DNA of 64,000 nucleotides from Nocardia uniformis NBRC 13702. GTDB lineage: Bacteria > Actinomycetota > Actinomycetes > Mycobacteriales > Mycobacteriaceae. Below, in pieces: positions 41,759 through 50,532 of this stretch. The DNA lies in assembly GCF_001613345.1 (NCBI RefSeq), contig NZ_BDCE01000044.1, positions 1-64,000 of the forward strand, in the 5' to 3' direction. The notes beneath the pieces are model-generated. The model was not told where the DNA came from and did not search any database. It saw only the letters and a list, made by a program, of their open reading frames with translations. How positions within the stretch are numbered: position 1 is the stretch's first letter; the number at the start of each line of letters is the position of its first letter. A program made the translations under genes and the position numbers.

Positions 41759-43164
41759 CGGTGTACCACCAGCAGATAGGCGGGACCACCCACTGCTTCG
41801 ACGGGCTCGTCGAGCTGATGGCCAAAGCGACCCCGCGCCGCAGCGGTGACGAATTGGCCGGGTGCGCGGCGCATTCCGATGCCGAACGCGCCGCCGCGCA
41901 GTGGCGGCTCGCCGAGGTGCCACTGACGACATTCCTCGAGGATCCGGTGGTGCCGTATGAGACCGACGAGGTCACCCGGCTGATCATCGACACCCACGAT
42001 CGAGTCGCGTTCCAAGCGGTTTCGCATCTCACGGTGGGCGGGTTGCGGGACTGGTTGTTGGAGGTATCGGCGCGCGACGAAGCGGCTTCGCGTTTGCGTG
42101 CGGTATCTCGCGGACTGACACCGGAAATGGTTGCGGCGGTGTCGAAGTTGATGCGCAATCAGGATCTGATCGCGGTCGCCAGAGCCATCGAGGTGCGGGC
42201 CGGGTTCCGCACCAGCATCGGTGCGCCGGGTACCCTCGCTACCCGGCTGCAACCGAACCATCCTACCGACGACCCGCGTGGTATCGCCGCCGCCGTCCTG
42301 GACGGTCTGCTGCTCGGCTGTGGAGACGCCGTGATAGGCATCAACCCGGCCACCGATTCCCCGAGGGCCACAGCCGATTTGCTGTATCTGCTCGACGAGG
42401 TGCGTCAACGCTTCGATATACCCACCCAGTCGTGTGTGCTCTCCCATGTCACCACCACCATGGGGTTGATCGAGGCGGGTGCGCCGGTGGACCTGGTCTT
42501 CCAGTCGATCGCGGGCACCGAAGGGGCGAATGCCGGTTTCGGCGTGAATATTTCGCTACTGCGGGAAGCCAATGCGGCCGGAAAGTCCCTACGGCGTGGA
42601 ACTGTCGGCGATAACGTCATGTACCTGGAGACCGGGCAGGGCTCGGCGTTGTCGGCCGGTGCGCACCTGGGCACCGGCGGTAAGCCGGTGGACCAGCAGA
42701 CTCTGGAGACCCGAGCGTACGCGGTGGCGCGGGAGTTGGATCCGCTGCTGGTGAATACCGTGGTGGGATTCATCGGTCCCGAATACCTCTACGACGGTAA
42801 GCAGATCATTCGCGCCGGGCTCGAGGACCACTTCTGCGGGAAACTGCTGGGGCTGCCGATGGGTGTCGATGTCTGCTACACCAATCACGCCGAAGCCGAC
42901 CAGGACGATATGGACACCTTGTTGACGCTCTTGGGTGTGGCGGGATGTGCGTTCGTGATCGCGGTGCCGGGTGCCGATGACGTAATGCTGGGATATCAGA
43001 GCTTGGCGTACCACGACGCCCTGTATGCGCGAAAGATGTTGGGGCTGCGGCCTGCTCCGGAGTTCGCGGACTGGCTCGACCGCCTCGGCATGATGAGTGC
43101 GGACGGACGAGTACTGCCGGTGGAACCGCTGACCTCCCCGCTGCGGGCATTGGCGAGCGCATGA
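41755..43164 (+). CDS. eutB: Ethanolamine ammonia-lyase, large subunit
   Basis: A 469-residue TIM-barrel subunit that splits ethanolamine to acetaldehyde and ammonia using adenosylcobalamin. Recognisable stretches: LSHVTTTMGLIEAGAPVDLV, FQSIAGTEGANAGFGVN, MYLETGQGSALSAGAHLG and YTNHAEADQDDMDTLLTLLG. Full length for the family. It overlaps eutC by 4 bases. Confidence 0.95.
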   Translation: MTVYHQQIGGTTHCFDGLVELMAKATPRRSGDELAGCAAHSDAERAAAQWRLAEVPLTTFLEDPVVPYETDEVTRLIIDTHDRVAFQAVSHLTVGGLRDWLLEVSARDEAASRLRAVSRGLTPEMVAAVSKLMRNQDLIAVARAIEVRAGFRTSIGAPGTLATRLQPNHPTDDPRGIAAAVLDGLLLGCGDAVIGINPATDSPRATADLLYLLDEVRQRFDIPTQSCVLSHVTTTMGLIEAGAPVDLVFQSIAGTEGANAGFGVNISLLREANAAGKSLRRGTVGDNVMYLETGQGSALSAGAHLGTGGKPVDQQTLETRAYAVARELDPLLVNTVVGFIGPEYLYDGKQIIRAGLEDHFCGKLLGLPMGVDVCYTNHAEADQDDMDTLLTLLGVAGCAFVIAVPGADDVMLGYQSLAYHDALYARKMLGLRPAPEFADWLDRLGMMSADGRVLPVEPLTSPLRALASA

Positions 43165-44006
43165 CAGCGACAGTGCCGCAGGATGATTCGACGCCGCAGC
43201 ATAGTGCCGTGCCGCAGGATGATTCGGTCGGTGACTTCTGGACCGAACTGCGCCGGTCCACGCAATCCAGGATCGGTCTCGGACGGACCGGGGATGCCCT
43301 GCCGGTCGCACGGGTACTCGAATTCCGCGCCGCGCACGCCGCCGCCCGCGATGCGGTGCATTCGCCGCTATCGGTGCCGGACCTCGTCGCGGCGGTCGGC
43401 GCACTCGGACTGGGCACCGCGGTGCACGTACGCAGCCGCGTCGCCGACCGCTCCGAATATCTACGCCGCCCCGATCTCGGACGGGAACCGGCCCACGACG
43501 ATTCGGGCCACGGCCTCTCGATCGTTCCCACATCCGGGGCCGATATCGGGGTCGTTCTCGCCGACGGTCTCTCGCCGCTCGCGGTGGCCACCCACGCCGT
43601 CCCCGCCCTGGCGGCGCTGGTCACCGAACTGGGTGACCACTACACCTTCGCGCCCCCGGTGATCGCCACCGAAGCCCGTGTCGCACTGGGAGACCACATC
43701 GGTGCGGCACTGGGCGTGAGCACGGTGCTGGTGCTCATCGGTGAACGACCCGGTCTCACAGTGGCCGACAGCCTCGGCATCTACCTCACCCACCAGCCAC
43801 GACCGGGCCGCGCCGACGCCGAGCGCAATTGCGTCTCCAATATCCATCCACCCGACGGTCTCGGCTACGAACAGGCGGCGCGAGTCGTCGCGGGCCTGGT
43901 GGCCGGTGCCCGCCGCCTCGGCAGATCCGGGGTCGACCTCAAGGACACCTCCGACCGGTCGGGTGCGCTGGCCGCTACCGACATCGGGCTTCTCGATGTG
44001 GGCTGA
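43161..44006 (+). CDS. eutC: Ethanolamine ammonia-lyase, small subunit
   Basis: A 281-residue cobalamin-binding partner of EutB: GRTGDALPVARVLEFRAAHA, VIATEARVALGDHIGA, VLIGERPGLTVADSLGIYLT, and RADAERNCVSNIHPPDGLGY near the end. Last gene of the operon. No reactivase (EutA) or microcompartment genes follow, as in other short actinobacterial eut operons. Confidence 0.95.
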   Translation: MTATVPQDDSTPQHSAVPQDDSVGDFWTELRRSTQSRIGLGRTGDALPVARVLEFRAAHAAARDAVHSPLSVPDLVAAVGALGLGTAVHVRSRVADRSEYLRRPDLGREPAHDDSGHGLSIVPTSGADIGVVLADGLSPLAVATHAVPALAALVTELGDHYTFAPPVIATEARVALGDHIGAALGVSTVLVLIGERPGLTVADSLGIYLTHQPRPGRADAERNCVSNIHPPDGLGYEQAARVVAGLVAGARRLGRSGVDLKDTSDRSGALAATDIGLLDVG

Positions 44007-44040
44007 GCGGGGCGGCCGGAGTCGCTGCGCGTCCCGCCTT

Positions 44041-44121
44041 CGTCATTCCGGCGTGCTTGTGGCCGGAATCCACACTGAGAACGCACGGTGGATCCCGGCC
44101 AAGAAGCACGCCGGGATGACG
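44041..44121. repeat. Long inverted-repeat element, copy 1
   Basis: An 81-bp element made of two 33-34-bp arms in inverted orientation. The left arm opens CGTCATTCCGGCGTGCTT and contains GGCCGGAATCCAC (44041-44073). The right arm opens GTGGATCCCGGCC and closes GCACGCCGGGATGACG (44088-44121). The arms differ by a few transitions and a short indel. A related element is at 53587-53674. It looks like a short non-coding mobile or extragenic palindromic repeat. Confidence 0.7.
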
Positions 44122-44336
44122 AGGGAGGAGCGGGGTCACGACGCGTGCGGTTACTTCCTGCCACCTCGCTGAGTGGCGCGTCGAGGCGGTACATCGGCAG
44201 GAAAGCCCGGCCGGGTCGCCGTACCTCACGGCTGGACTGTGAACAACGACAGAACAGGCCGCGAGTCAATGGCTGATTGCACGATATTTCACTTACGATT
44301 TGGTCAAATTGCCCGTTTAGCAGTAATTTCCGGCTG

Positions 44337-45527
44337 GTGTTCACTACCGCCTCCAGGCTGCTGGTCCTGGTCTCGAGTGCCTTGCTGATGAGTTTGCTCA
44401 TCAGCCCCGCGAGTGCCCAGCCGCTGTATCCCACCCCCGATCCTGACCCCTTCTTCCACGCACCCGGCGACCTGTCGGAGAAGCAGCCGGGGGAGGTGGT
44501 GCGGGTGCGCCGCATCGACACCGTCCCCTACGTGGGCACCGAGGGATGGCAGGTCGCGTTCCGGTCCACCAACTCCGGCGGCAACGCGATCATGGCCATC
44601 ACCACGGTTCTGATGCCGCAGGGTGTCAAGAACCCGCCCCTAGTGTCCTATCAGGCGCTGGTGAATTCGCTGGGTGCCCAATGCGGTCCATCGCGTTCGC
44701 TGTTCAATGGTGAACTCCAGGACTCGGTGGGTGCGATGCTGCCCATCGGGCGCGGCTGGGCCATTTCACTGCCGGACTACCTGGGACCGAATTCCGCCTA
44801 CGGTGCGGCCAAGCTCGGTGGCATGGTGACCCTCGACAGCGTGAAGGCGGTGCGCGAGGTCGCCGAACTGGGGCTGTCCGAGGTGCCGGTGGTGCTGGCC
44901 GGATACTCCGGCGGCGGGATGGCCACGGCCTGGGCCGGTGCGCTCCAGCCCACCTACGCCCCGGATCTGAAGCTCGCCGCCGTGGTGGCGGGTGGGATCC
45001 CGGCCGATCTGCGGGAGATGGCCCTCGCCCTGGGCTTCGACCCCCATCCCGGCTTCGGTCTGGCCTTCGCCGCCGCCATGGGTTTGGAACGCGAATACCC
45101 CGAGCGCCTGCCGGTGTCGGACCAGCTCAATGAAAACGGCCTGTGGTTCCGGGAATTCACTCGCGACGCGTGCCGCCGATTCCTGCTCTTCCACGGCGTC
45201 ACCCGCAATGCCGAACAGCTGGCGGCCTCGAAGGACATGATGAGCAGCCCCGAAGCGCATGCGGTATTGCGGGAGAACAGCCTGCGCTACCACGACGGTG
45301 TCCCCACGGTGCCCACCTATTTCTGGCAGGGCCGCTACGACACCATGACCTTCTTCGGTCCGGTGGAGGAGGTCGCCACCCGCTATTGCCGCGCGGGCGT
45401 CCCGATGATGTTCCGTCCCTACGATATTGCCGAACACCTCACCACAGCGGTAGCCGGATTCCCGGAGGCTTGGGACTACGTGGAGGCGCGCTTCCGCGGC
45501 GAACCGGCACCCACGAGCTGCGAATAG
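44337..45527 (+). CDS. Secreted lipase, LIP family
   Basis: A 396-residue exported alpha/beta hydrolase of the secretory lipase family. Signal peptide at the start (VFTTASRLLVLVSSALLM, cleavage probably after SPASA), then a proline-rich linker (LYPTPDPDPFFHAP). The nucleophile Ser is in VLAGYSGGGMATAWA and the last His probably in DIAEHLTTA. I chose GTG 44337 so that the signal peptide starts properly; an in-frame start at 44277 is possible. It would hydrolyse host or environmental lipids. Single-gene unit. Confidence 0.87.
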   Translation: MFTTASRLLVLVSSALLMSLLISPASAQPLYPTPDPDPFFHAPGDLSEKQPGEVVRVRRIDTVPYVGTEGWQVAFRSTNSGGNAIMAITTVLMPQGVKNPPLVSYQALVNSLGAQCGPSRSLFNGELQDSVGAMLPIGRGWAISLPDYLGPNSAYGAAKLGGMVTLDSVKAVREVAELGLSEVPVVLAGYSGGGMATAWAGALQPTYAPDLKLAAVVAGGIPADLREMALALGFDPHPGFGLAFAAAMGLEREYPERLPVSDQLNENGLWFREFTRDACRRFLLFHGVTRNAEQLAASKDMMSSPEAHAVLRENSLRYHDGVPTVPTYFWQGRYDTMTFFGPVEEVATRYCRAGVPMMFRPYDIAEHLTTAVAGFPEAWDYVEARFRGEPAPTSCE

Positions 45528-45877
45528 ATATCGACATGTTCGGAACGGCGGTCAGCTGAGTGCGGGGCTCGGCGGCCGCCGGTCTCCGCACGTACCTTCT
45601 TCACATCCCGCACGAAATCGGCGTAAGCGGAGGGCCCGGTCGGGCACTTCCGCTCACCGTTCGGGGCGCAATGGCTACAGGCGAACTACCCGCAATAGCG
45701 AGGGGCATGCGTCCACGGTTGCGGATCCGCCGAGGATTGAAAGTCCTGCGCCCCGTGCTCTGAGGGCGAATCGGATGGCAACCTCACACCCCGACTAGAA
45801 CACGTTCCTGTTATTGTCGGGCAAGCGTTGAACGTGCGTGTTCGGCGCGCCCGAAAACCCTTGGGAGGGAACCCTCT
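45528..45877. other. Gene-free region
   Basis: About 350 bases between the lipase and the hydrolase genes. No supported gene; the end holds the ribosome binding site GGGAGGGAA of the next gene. No hairpin or repeat was recognised. Confidence 0.35.
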
Positions 45878-46681
45878 ATGCCGTTCGTGGCCACCAGTGA
45901 CGGAGCCGAAATCCACTACCTGGATACCGGCGGTGACGGCCCCGCCGTCATGCTGGTCCACGACATCCTCCTCGACGCCACCCAATGGCGGCCGCAGCTG
46001 GAATCCCTGGCACCGGACTACCGGGTCATCGCGGTCGACACCCGGGGCCACGGCGAAACCACCGATCCCGGAACGCCATTCGATTACTCCCGCCTCGCCC
46101 GCGACTGCTGGGCCGTCGCCGATGAACTCGGACTCGACAAGATCGTCCTCGGCGGCCTGTTCCACGGCGGCATTGTCGCTCTCTGGGCCGCTTGGCTGGC
46201 CCCCGCGCGTGTTCGTGGACTCATCCTCATCGGCACCCGCGCCGACGCCTACGGCCCCGAGGAGTATGCCGGATACAAGTCGATCCTGCTGAAGCAGTGG
46301 GCTCTCGGTACCCAGCCGCTCGACGAGATCACGCGCATGATCGCGGCGCAGATGATCGGCGGCGACAACGAACGCCACCGCCACTACTGGCTGGAAAAGT
46401 GGAGCACCTCCGATCGCAGACGTCTGGAGCAAGCCGTCATCGCCCTCCTCGAACGCGAAGGCATCGAGGACAAGATCCACGAGATCACCGCCCCCGCACT
46501 GCTCATGCACGGCGCGGGCGATGTCGTCTACACCGGCTCCCGCATGCGCACCCTGGCCGGACAGTTGGGCGGCCCGACCCGTGTAGAAGACATCGACGCC
46601 GACGGGGCCACCCATGCCGTGACCTGGACCCATCCCGACATCACCGACCCGCTGATCCGGGAATTTCTGGCCACCCTCTAG
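45878..46681 (+). CDS. Alpha/beta hydrolase
   Basis: A 267-residue cytoplasmic hydrolase: VMLVHDILLDATQWRPQLES (oxyanion region), VIAVDTRGHGETTDPG, then the nucleophile elbow, which reads GGLFHGGIVALW. The expected elbow is GxSxGG, so the usual Ser is replaced by Phe or the elbow is shifted, and activity is doubtful. A C-terminal His lies in DADGATHAVTW. It overlaps the convergent Xre gene by 4 bases. Substrate unknown. Confidence 0.8.
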   Translation: MPFVATSDGAEIHYLDTGGDGPAVMLVHDILLDATQWRPQLESLAPDYRVIAVDTRGHGETTDPGTPFDYSRLARDCWAVADELGLDKIVLGGLFHGGIVALWAAWLAPARVRGLILIGTRADAYGPEEYAGYKSILLKQWALGTQPLDEITRMIAAQMIGGDNERHRHYWLEKWSTSDRRRLEQAVIALLEREGIEDKIHEITAPALLMHGAGDVVYTGSRMRTLAGQLGGPTRVEDIDADGATHAVTWTHPDITDPLIREFLATL

Positions 46682-47421
46682 CCGGGGATGGCAAGGGTCA
46701 GCAGCAGCTCACTGTTCTCGACCCGCATATCCACCAGCCGCAGCAGCGTCTCGGCACCCGAGCCGTCGTCCCCGCCGTACGGGTTCCACACCCGTCGGCG
46801 GGGATCGGGCCGATACTCATACACCACGTTGGTGGCCCACCAGTACCGAAACGTCGCGTACGGGCGCAGCGTTGCGAGCATGTCCTCCGCGACGGGGCGA
46901 TGCTCGGCGACAGCCGCGTAATGCCGGAACTGCCCGACCGCGACCTCCACCTCCCATTCCCAGTTCGGGGTGACTCGTTTGGCCCACGGGTCGGCGAGCA
47001 ACCACACCAGCAGGCTGGTGGCCTCGCTCAAGCCCGGCCACATCGTCCGGAACGCTTCGTTCGAAGCGACAACCCGCCAATGCCGCCAGAACGCGGCCGG
47101 ATAGTCGATGGCCGATACGACCGTCTCCAAGCGCACATCGGACAAATCCGCCCCCGCTACCGGCAGCGTGGTCTCGGCCAGCAGATAGAGGTGCCGTCGC
47201 TCGCTGTCGGTCAAGCGCAGCAACTCCGCCAGCTTCGCCAGGATCTTCTCCGAGGGCACCTTGCTGTTCTGCTCGATCGCCGCGAGATAACCGGGCGCGC
47301 ACGGGATGCATTCGGCCAACTCCTGCTGCGTGCGCCACCCGGCGCGCGTGCGCCGCATTCGCACGAAGTCCCCCAGCGTCGGAATCAGAACTTCTTCCAC
47401 GCTCAACACCCTGTCTCCCAC
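46678..47421 (-). CDS. Xre-family regulator with MmyB-like ligand-binding domain
   Basis: A 247-residue protein. It has an N-terminal Xre helix-turn-helix (LGDFVRMRRTRAGWRTQQEL, then GYLAAIEQNSKVPSEKILAK) followed by an MmyB-like PAS-type domain (RHLYLLAETTLP; WRHWRVVASNEAFRTMWPGL; YATFRYWWATNVVYEYRPDP). Such regulators may bind small hydrophobic ligands. The exact start is uncertain: GTG 47421 or a nearby in-frame GTG. Tail-to-tail with the hydrolase. Confidence 0.82.
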   Translation of the reverse strand: MGDRVLSVEEVLIPTLGDFVRMRRTRAGWRTQQELAECIPCAPGYLAAIEQNSKVPSEKILAKLAELLRLTDSERRHLYLLAETTLPVAGADLSDVRLETVVSAIDYPAAFWRHWRVVASNEAFRTMWPGLSEATSLLVWLLADPWAKRVTPNWEWEVEVAVGQFRHYAAVAEHRPVAEDMLATLRPYATFRYWWATNVVYEYRPDPRRRVWNPYGGDDGSGAETLLRLVDMRVENSELLLTLAIPG

Positions 47422-47749
47422 ACATCACCGCACGACGCAGACGATGGTAGAACCCCAAGCCCCCACCGCACCGTATCAGCCACCGGCACACCGATTTTTG
47501 ACACCGAACACCCGACCCGCCGCCGGTGCGGACGCATGGTCCCGAGATGCTGCCGTGGCGACCACATCCAACCAGAGGTAGCGGCCGGCACCACCCCACC
47601 TCGGCTGGGGCAGCAGTTGATCTTGCGGCGGCGAACGCCCATTGCTTGTATATGAGCACACGTCAGTTTGTCACCGGCGCAACGGTTTCCATGCGCCGCG
47701 GCCGATGACGTGAGGAGGGGGACCTCGGGGTGGACCCTGCCAACGACGA
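47422..47749. other. Gene-free region upstream of the Xre regulator
   Basis: About 330 bases between the Xre start and the kinase terminator. Short open frames only. No operator was recognised. Confidence 0.35.
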
Positions 47750-47778
47750 CCGGGTCCACGCCCGAGCGTGGACTCCGG
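47750..47778 (-). terminator. Hairpin terminator of the kinase operon
   Basis: GTCCACG-CCCGAG-CGTGGAC (47754-47773) is a perfect 7-bp stem, extended outward by CCGG/CCGG with one bulged base. It lies 34 bp beyond the stop of the leftward kinase gene. Confidence 0.6.
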
Positions 47779-47811
47779 TGATGTCGGGGGCACGCGCGCG
47801 GGATCGTGCCG

Positions 47812-49293
47812 CTACAGCGGTGCGTCGGGCCACCACTGCTCGTACAGCGCCCGCCCCGAGTCGAGTCCGACCACCCCGATCCCGCAGGCCGACCTGCTCG
47901 GTCTGTCGAAGTCGATCAGGAGCAGCCCCTTGTTGTTGATCGTCCCCCAGATCATCCGGCCCGAGCCGGATGGCCGCTGCCACGTCTCGTCGCCCTCGAC
48001 CGTCATATCGGTGAACGGCTCTACGTCGTAGCCGACGCCTACCATCAAACAGTTCACGGTGAGTCGTTCGACCGGATTGCCATCGCCGAGACAGGTCAGC
48101 CAGATATCTGCACCCACGGGTTCGTCCACACTGATCGGCTCTAGTTCGCTGTCCACCGCGGAGCACCGAATCCCCCTGTATCCCTCCGCATCCTGAGTCT
48201 GGGGTAGCAGTCCGGGAAAGAGCCCGATTGCGAACCGGTGGCTACCCCAGGAGGTCGGTGCGGCGCTGCTCGTGGCCGTCGTGGTCGCCGCCACGTCGGT
48301 GGTGGACGCGGCGGCCGTGGGTGCGGGATCGTCGGCCTGTCCGAGCACAATCATCGCGGCACCGGCAACCAGCCCCGCGACCAACGCCACACCCGCGAGG
48401 ACAACCGGCAGTCTCGACCGCCGATGCGCCTGTGACGACGCCGGTTCCGGTGCGGACCCGAGGAGCGCGGCCTCGGTCGCGGCGGCCAGTGCGCCACAGG
48501 TAGGAAACCGCTGTCGCGGGTCCTTGGACAGTGCCCTGGCTATCACCGCGTCGATCTGCGGCGGTAGCGCGGGCAGCACGGCCGTGACCCGCGGCGGCGG
48601 ATCGACGAGGTGGGCATGCATCACCGCGGCCACGCTCGACCTGGGAAATGGTTTTGTGCCGGTGAGTAATTCGTAGAGGGTGCAACCCAGCCCGTACACA
48701 TCGGCGCGGCCGTCGATCGCATCCCCGGTGAGTTGCTCCGGCGCGGCGTAGGCGACGGTGCCGAGTACCGCTCCGGTCGCGGTGTCGGCGGCGGTTCGGT
48801 CCGCTGTCCGGGCGATTCCGAAATCGGTGACGAACACCCGGTCGGGTTCGCCCGGAAGCGCTTCGATCAGAATATTGGCGGGGTTCACATCACGATGTAG
48901 CACCCCGGCGGTATGAGCCGCGTCCACCCCGCGCGCCACCTGATCGACGATGTACACGACCCGTTCGACGGACAGGGCCGACGATCCGCGGCGAATCAAC
49001 TCGGCGGCGTCGATACCGTCGACGAACCGCATGGCGATCCACGGCCATCCGCGCTCGATGCCGCGGTCATGTACCGCGACAATATTCGGGTGATCCAGCC
49101 GGGCAACCGTTTCGGCCTCCCGCACGAAACGGGCCCGAGAATTCGCGTCGGACGCCGAGAGGACTTTCAGCGCGTCCTGGCGTGGCAGACGTGGATGCCT
49201 GACCAGATACACCGTCCCGGAACTGCCGCTGCCCAGCGTGGATTCGATCCGGTACCCGGCGAACATCGTGCCGGGCTCGAGGGCGCCGGTCAT
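47812..49293 (-). CDS. Receptor-like Ser/Thr protein kinase (PknB type) with altered catalytic loop
   Basis: A 493-residue kinase. The Hanks kinase domain covers residues ~10-270: glycine loop GSGSSGTVYLV, ATP lysine in DALKVL, DFG in VTDFGIAR, and the GTVAYAAPEQL activation segment. A membrane helix follows at ~300 (LPVVLAGVALVAGLVAGAAM) and then an outside domain with four Cys. The catalytic loop reads HRDVNPANI: the Lys normally found two residues after the catalytic Asp is Asn (AAC), while the catalytic Asp is kept. It overlaps the lipoprotein gene by 4 bases. Confidence 0.9.
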   Translation of the reverse strand: MTGALEPGTMFAGYRIESTLGSGSSGTVYLVRHPRLPRQDALKVLSASDANSRARFVREAETVARLDHPNIVAVHDRGIERGWPWIAMRFVDGIDAAELIRRGSSALSVERVVYIVDQVARGVDAAHTAGVLHRDVNPANILIEALPGEPDRVFVTDFGIARTADRTAADTATGAVLGTVAYAAPEQLTGDAIDGRADVYGLGCTLYELLTGTKPFPRSSVAAVMHAHLVDPPPRVTAVLPALPPQIDAVIARALSKDPRQRFPTCGALAAATEAALLGSAPEPASSQAHRRSRLPVVLAGVALVAGLVAGAAMIVLGQADDPAPTAAASTTDVAATTTATSSAAPTSWGSHRFAIGLFPGLLPQTQDAEGYRGIRCSAVDSELEPISVDEPVGADIWLTCLGDGNPVERLTVNCLMVGVGYDVEPFTDMTVEGDETWQRPSGSGRMIWGTINNKGLLLIDFDRPSRSACGIGVVGLDSGRALYEQWWPDAPL

Positions 49294-50519
49294 GCCGGAT
49301 CACGCTGCAGCAGTATGAATTGCGCTGCTACCTTCTGCCGGGTGTGCGTCTCGTCTCGGCCGTAGTAGATCGCCACATAGCGTCCGGACAGAACCCAGCA
49401 AGCGTAGTTGGTCACGGACTCGGCCGATGCGAGGTTCTGAACGCACTTGGCGTCGGGTACTCCGTTCGGCCCGGGAATCTCCCGTAGGCCGCCGCCGATC
49501 CGGAAGTTCTCCTCGTACTCCCGGCGCGCCATCGAGGCACTCGGGAAGCGATGGAGCCGGGCCTGACCGATGAATGCTTCGGCCTCGGTGCGCTGAGTGC
49601 CGGGACGCGGACCGCGCAGGAACACGGCATGGGGGCCGTAGACCACGCCACTGACCCAGATCGAGGAGTCCCAGCCGGCGTTGTCGCCGGTGCCTACCTG
49701 GAGCACCTGTGGGTAGGGCCAGCGCCCGGGATGTTCGTTAACCATGCGCCGCAGCATGCCGTCGCGATCCACCGGTAGTGCCGCGATATCACCAACGGCG
49801 GTGGCCCGGAAGTCGCTCAGTCGGGTGCGTTGTGCGCCGAGGGCCCGGCCCGCGAGGGCCGCCATCGCAGTCAGATCGGTGCTGGTGTGGCCGACGAGCA
49901 GGCTGATGACGAAGGAATCCTGTGCCATGGTCGCGGCCATGGTCGGCACGGTGGGTCGCCAATGGGCGTGTGCCTCCGGATAACCCGGGATGGCGACCGC
50001 CACATTCTCGGTGCTGACCCCGGTATCGACGGCGTCGATCTCCGTGGCCGCCTGCCGTGCGGACTCGGCGTCGGGAAAGCGCAAGAGGATAATGCTGAGC
50101 AGTCGACTACTGCCCACGACCGGCTCGCTGCTTTCGCGATCCATGCCGGTTGTCGCGAATCCGGCGAGCATTCCCCGCTTGGCCAGCACCTCCCGCGCCG
50201 GGGCCGAGAGTACCCCGGTTGCCTTGACCGGAGTCGGAATCGGCTGCGCCCCTATTGCTTTCGGTCCGAAGACCAAGCTGGAATCAGCTTCGGCGGGATC
50301 GATTGTCGCCTCACCCATGCGCACCGATTCCACCACTCGCCCGTACTGTTCGTTGCGCTCGGAGGGTTCCGATAGCGGATCGATCGAGTAGTAACCAACA
50401 TCCAGTGCGGACAGCTCCGGCGTCGCGGGCCTCGGATTGCCCTCGACGACGCACCCGGCCAGCAGCGCCGATACGATCGCCAGCACGACCCCGGCCACCC
50501 TTGTTCGTCGGGTTGTCAT
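49290..50519 (-). CDS. Lipoprotein between two kinases, unknown
   Basis: A 409-residue secreted lipoprotein with signal MTTRRTRVAGVVLAIVSALL and lipobox LLAGC (Cys23). The mature part contains two similar-looking domains (LRFPDAESARQAATEIDAV and QARLHRFPSASMARREYEEN) as in Nocardia lipoproteins encoded beside sensor kinases. I chose ATG 50519; ATG 50546 would overlap the upstream kinase end. It may bind a ligand or peptidoglycan fragment and present it to the flanking kinases. Confidence 0.75.
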   Translation of the reverse strand: MTTRRTRVAGVVLAIVSALLAGCVVEGNPRPATPELSALDVGYYSIDPLSEPSERNEQYGRVVESVRMGEATIDPAEADSSLVFGPKAIGAQPIPTPVKATGVLSAPAREVLAKRGMLAGFATTGMDRESSEPVVGSSRLLSIILLRFPDAESARQAATEIDAVDTGVSTENVAVAIPGYPEAHAHWRPTVPTMAATMAQDSFVISLLVGHTSTDLTAMAALAGRALGAQRTRLSDFRATAVGDIAALPVDRDGMLRRMVNEHPGRWPYPQVLQVGTGDNAGWDSSIWVSGVVYGPHAVFLRGPRPGTQRTEAEAFIGQARLHRFPSASMARREYEENFRIGGGLREIPGPNGVPDAKCVQNLASAESVTNYACWVLSGRYVAIYYGRDETHTRQKVAAQFILLQRDPA

Positions 50520-50532
50520 CGGAATGCTCTGC

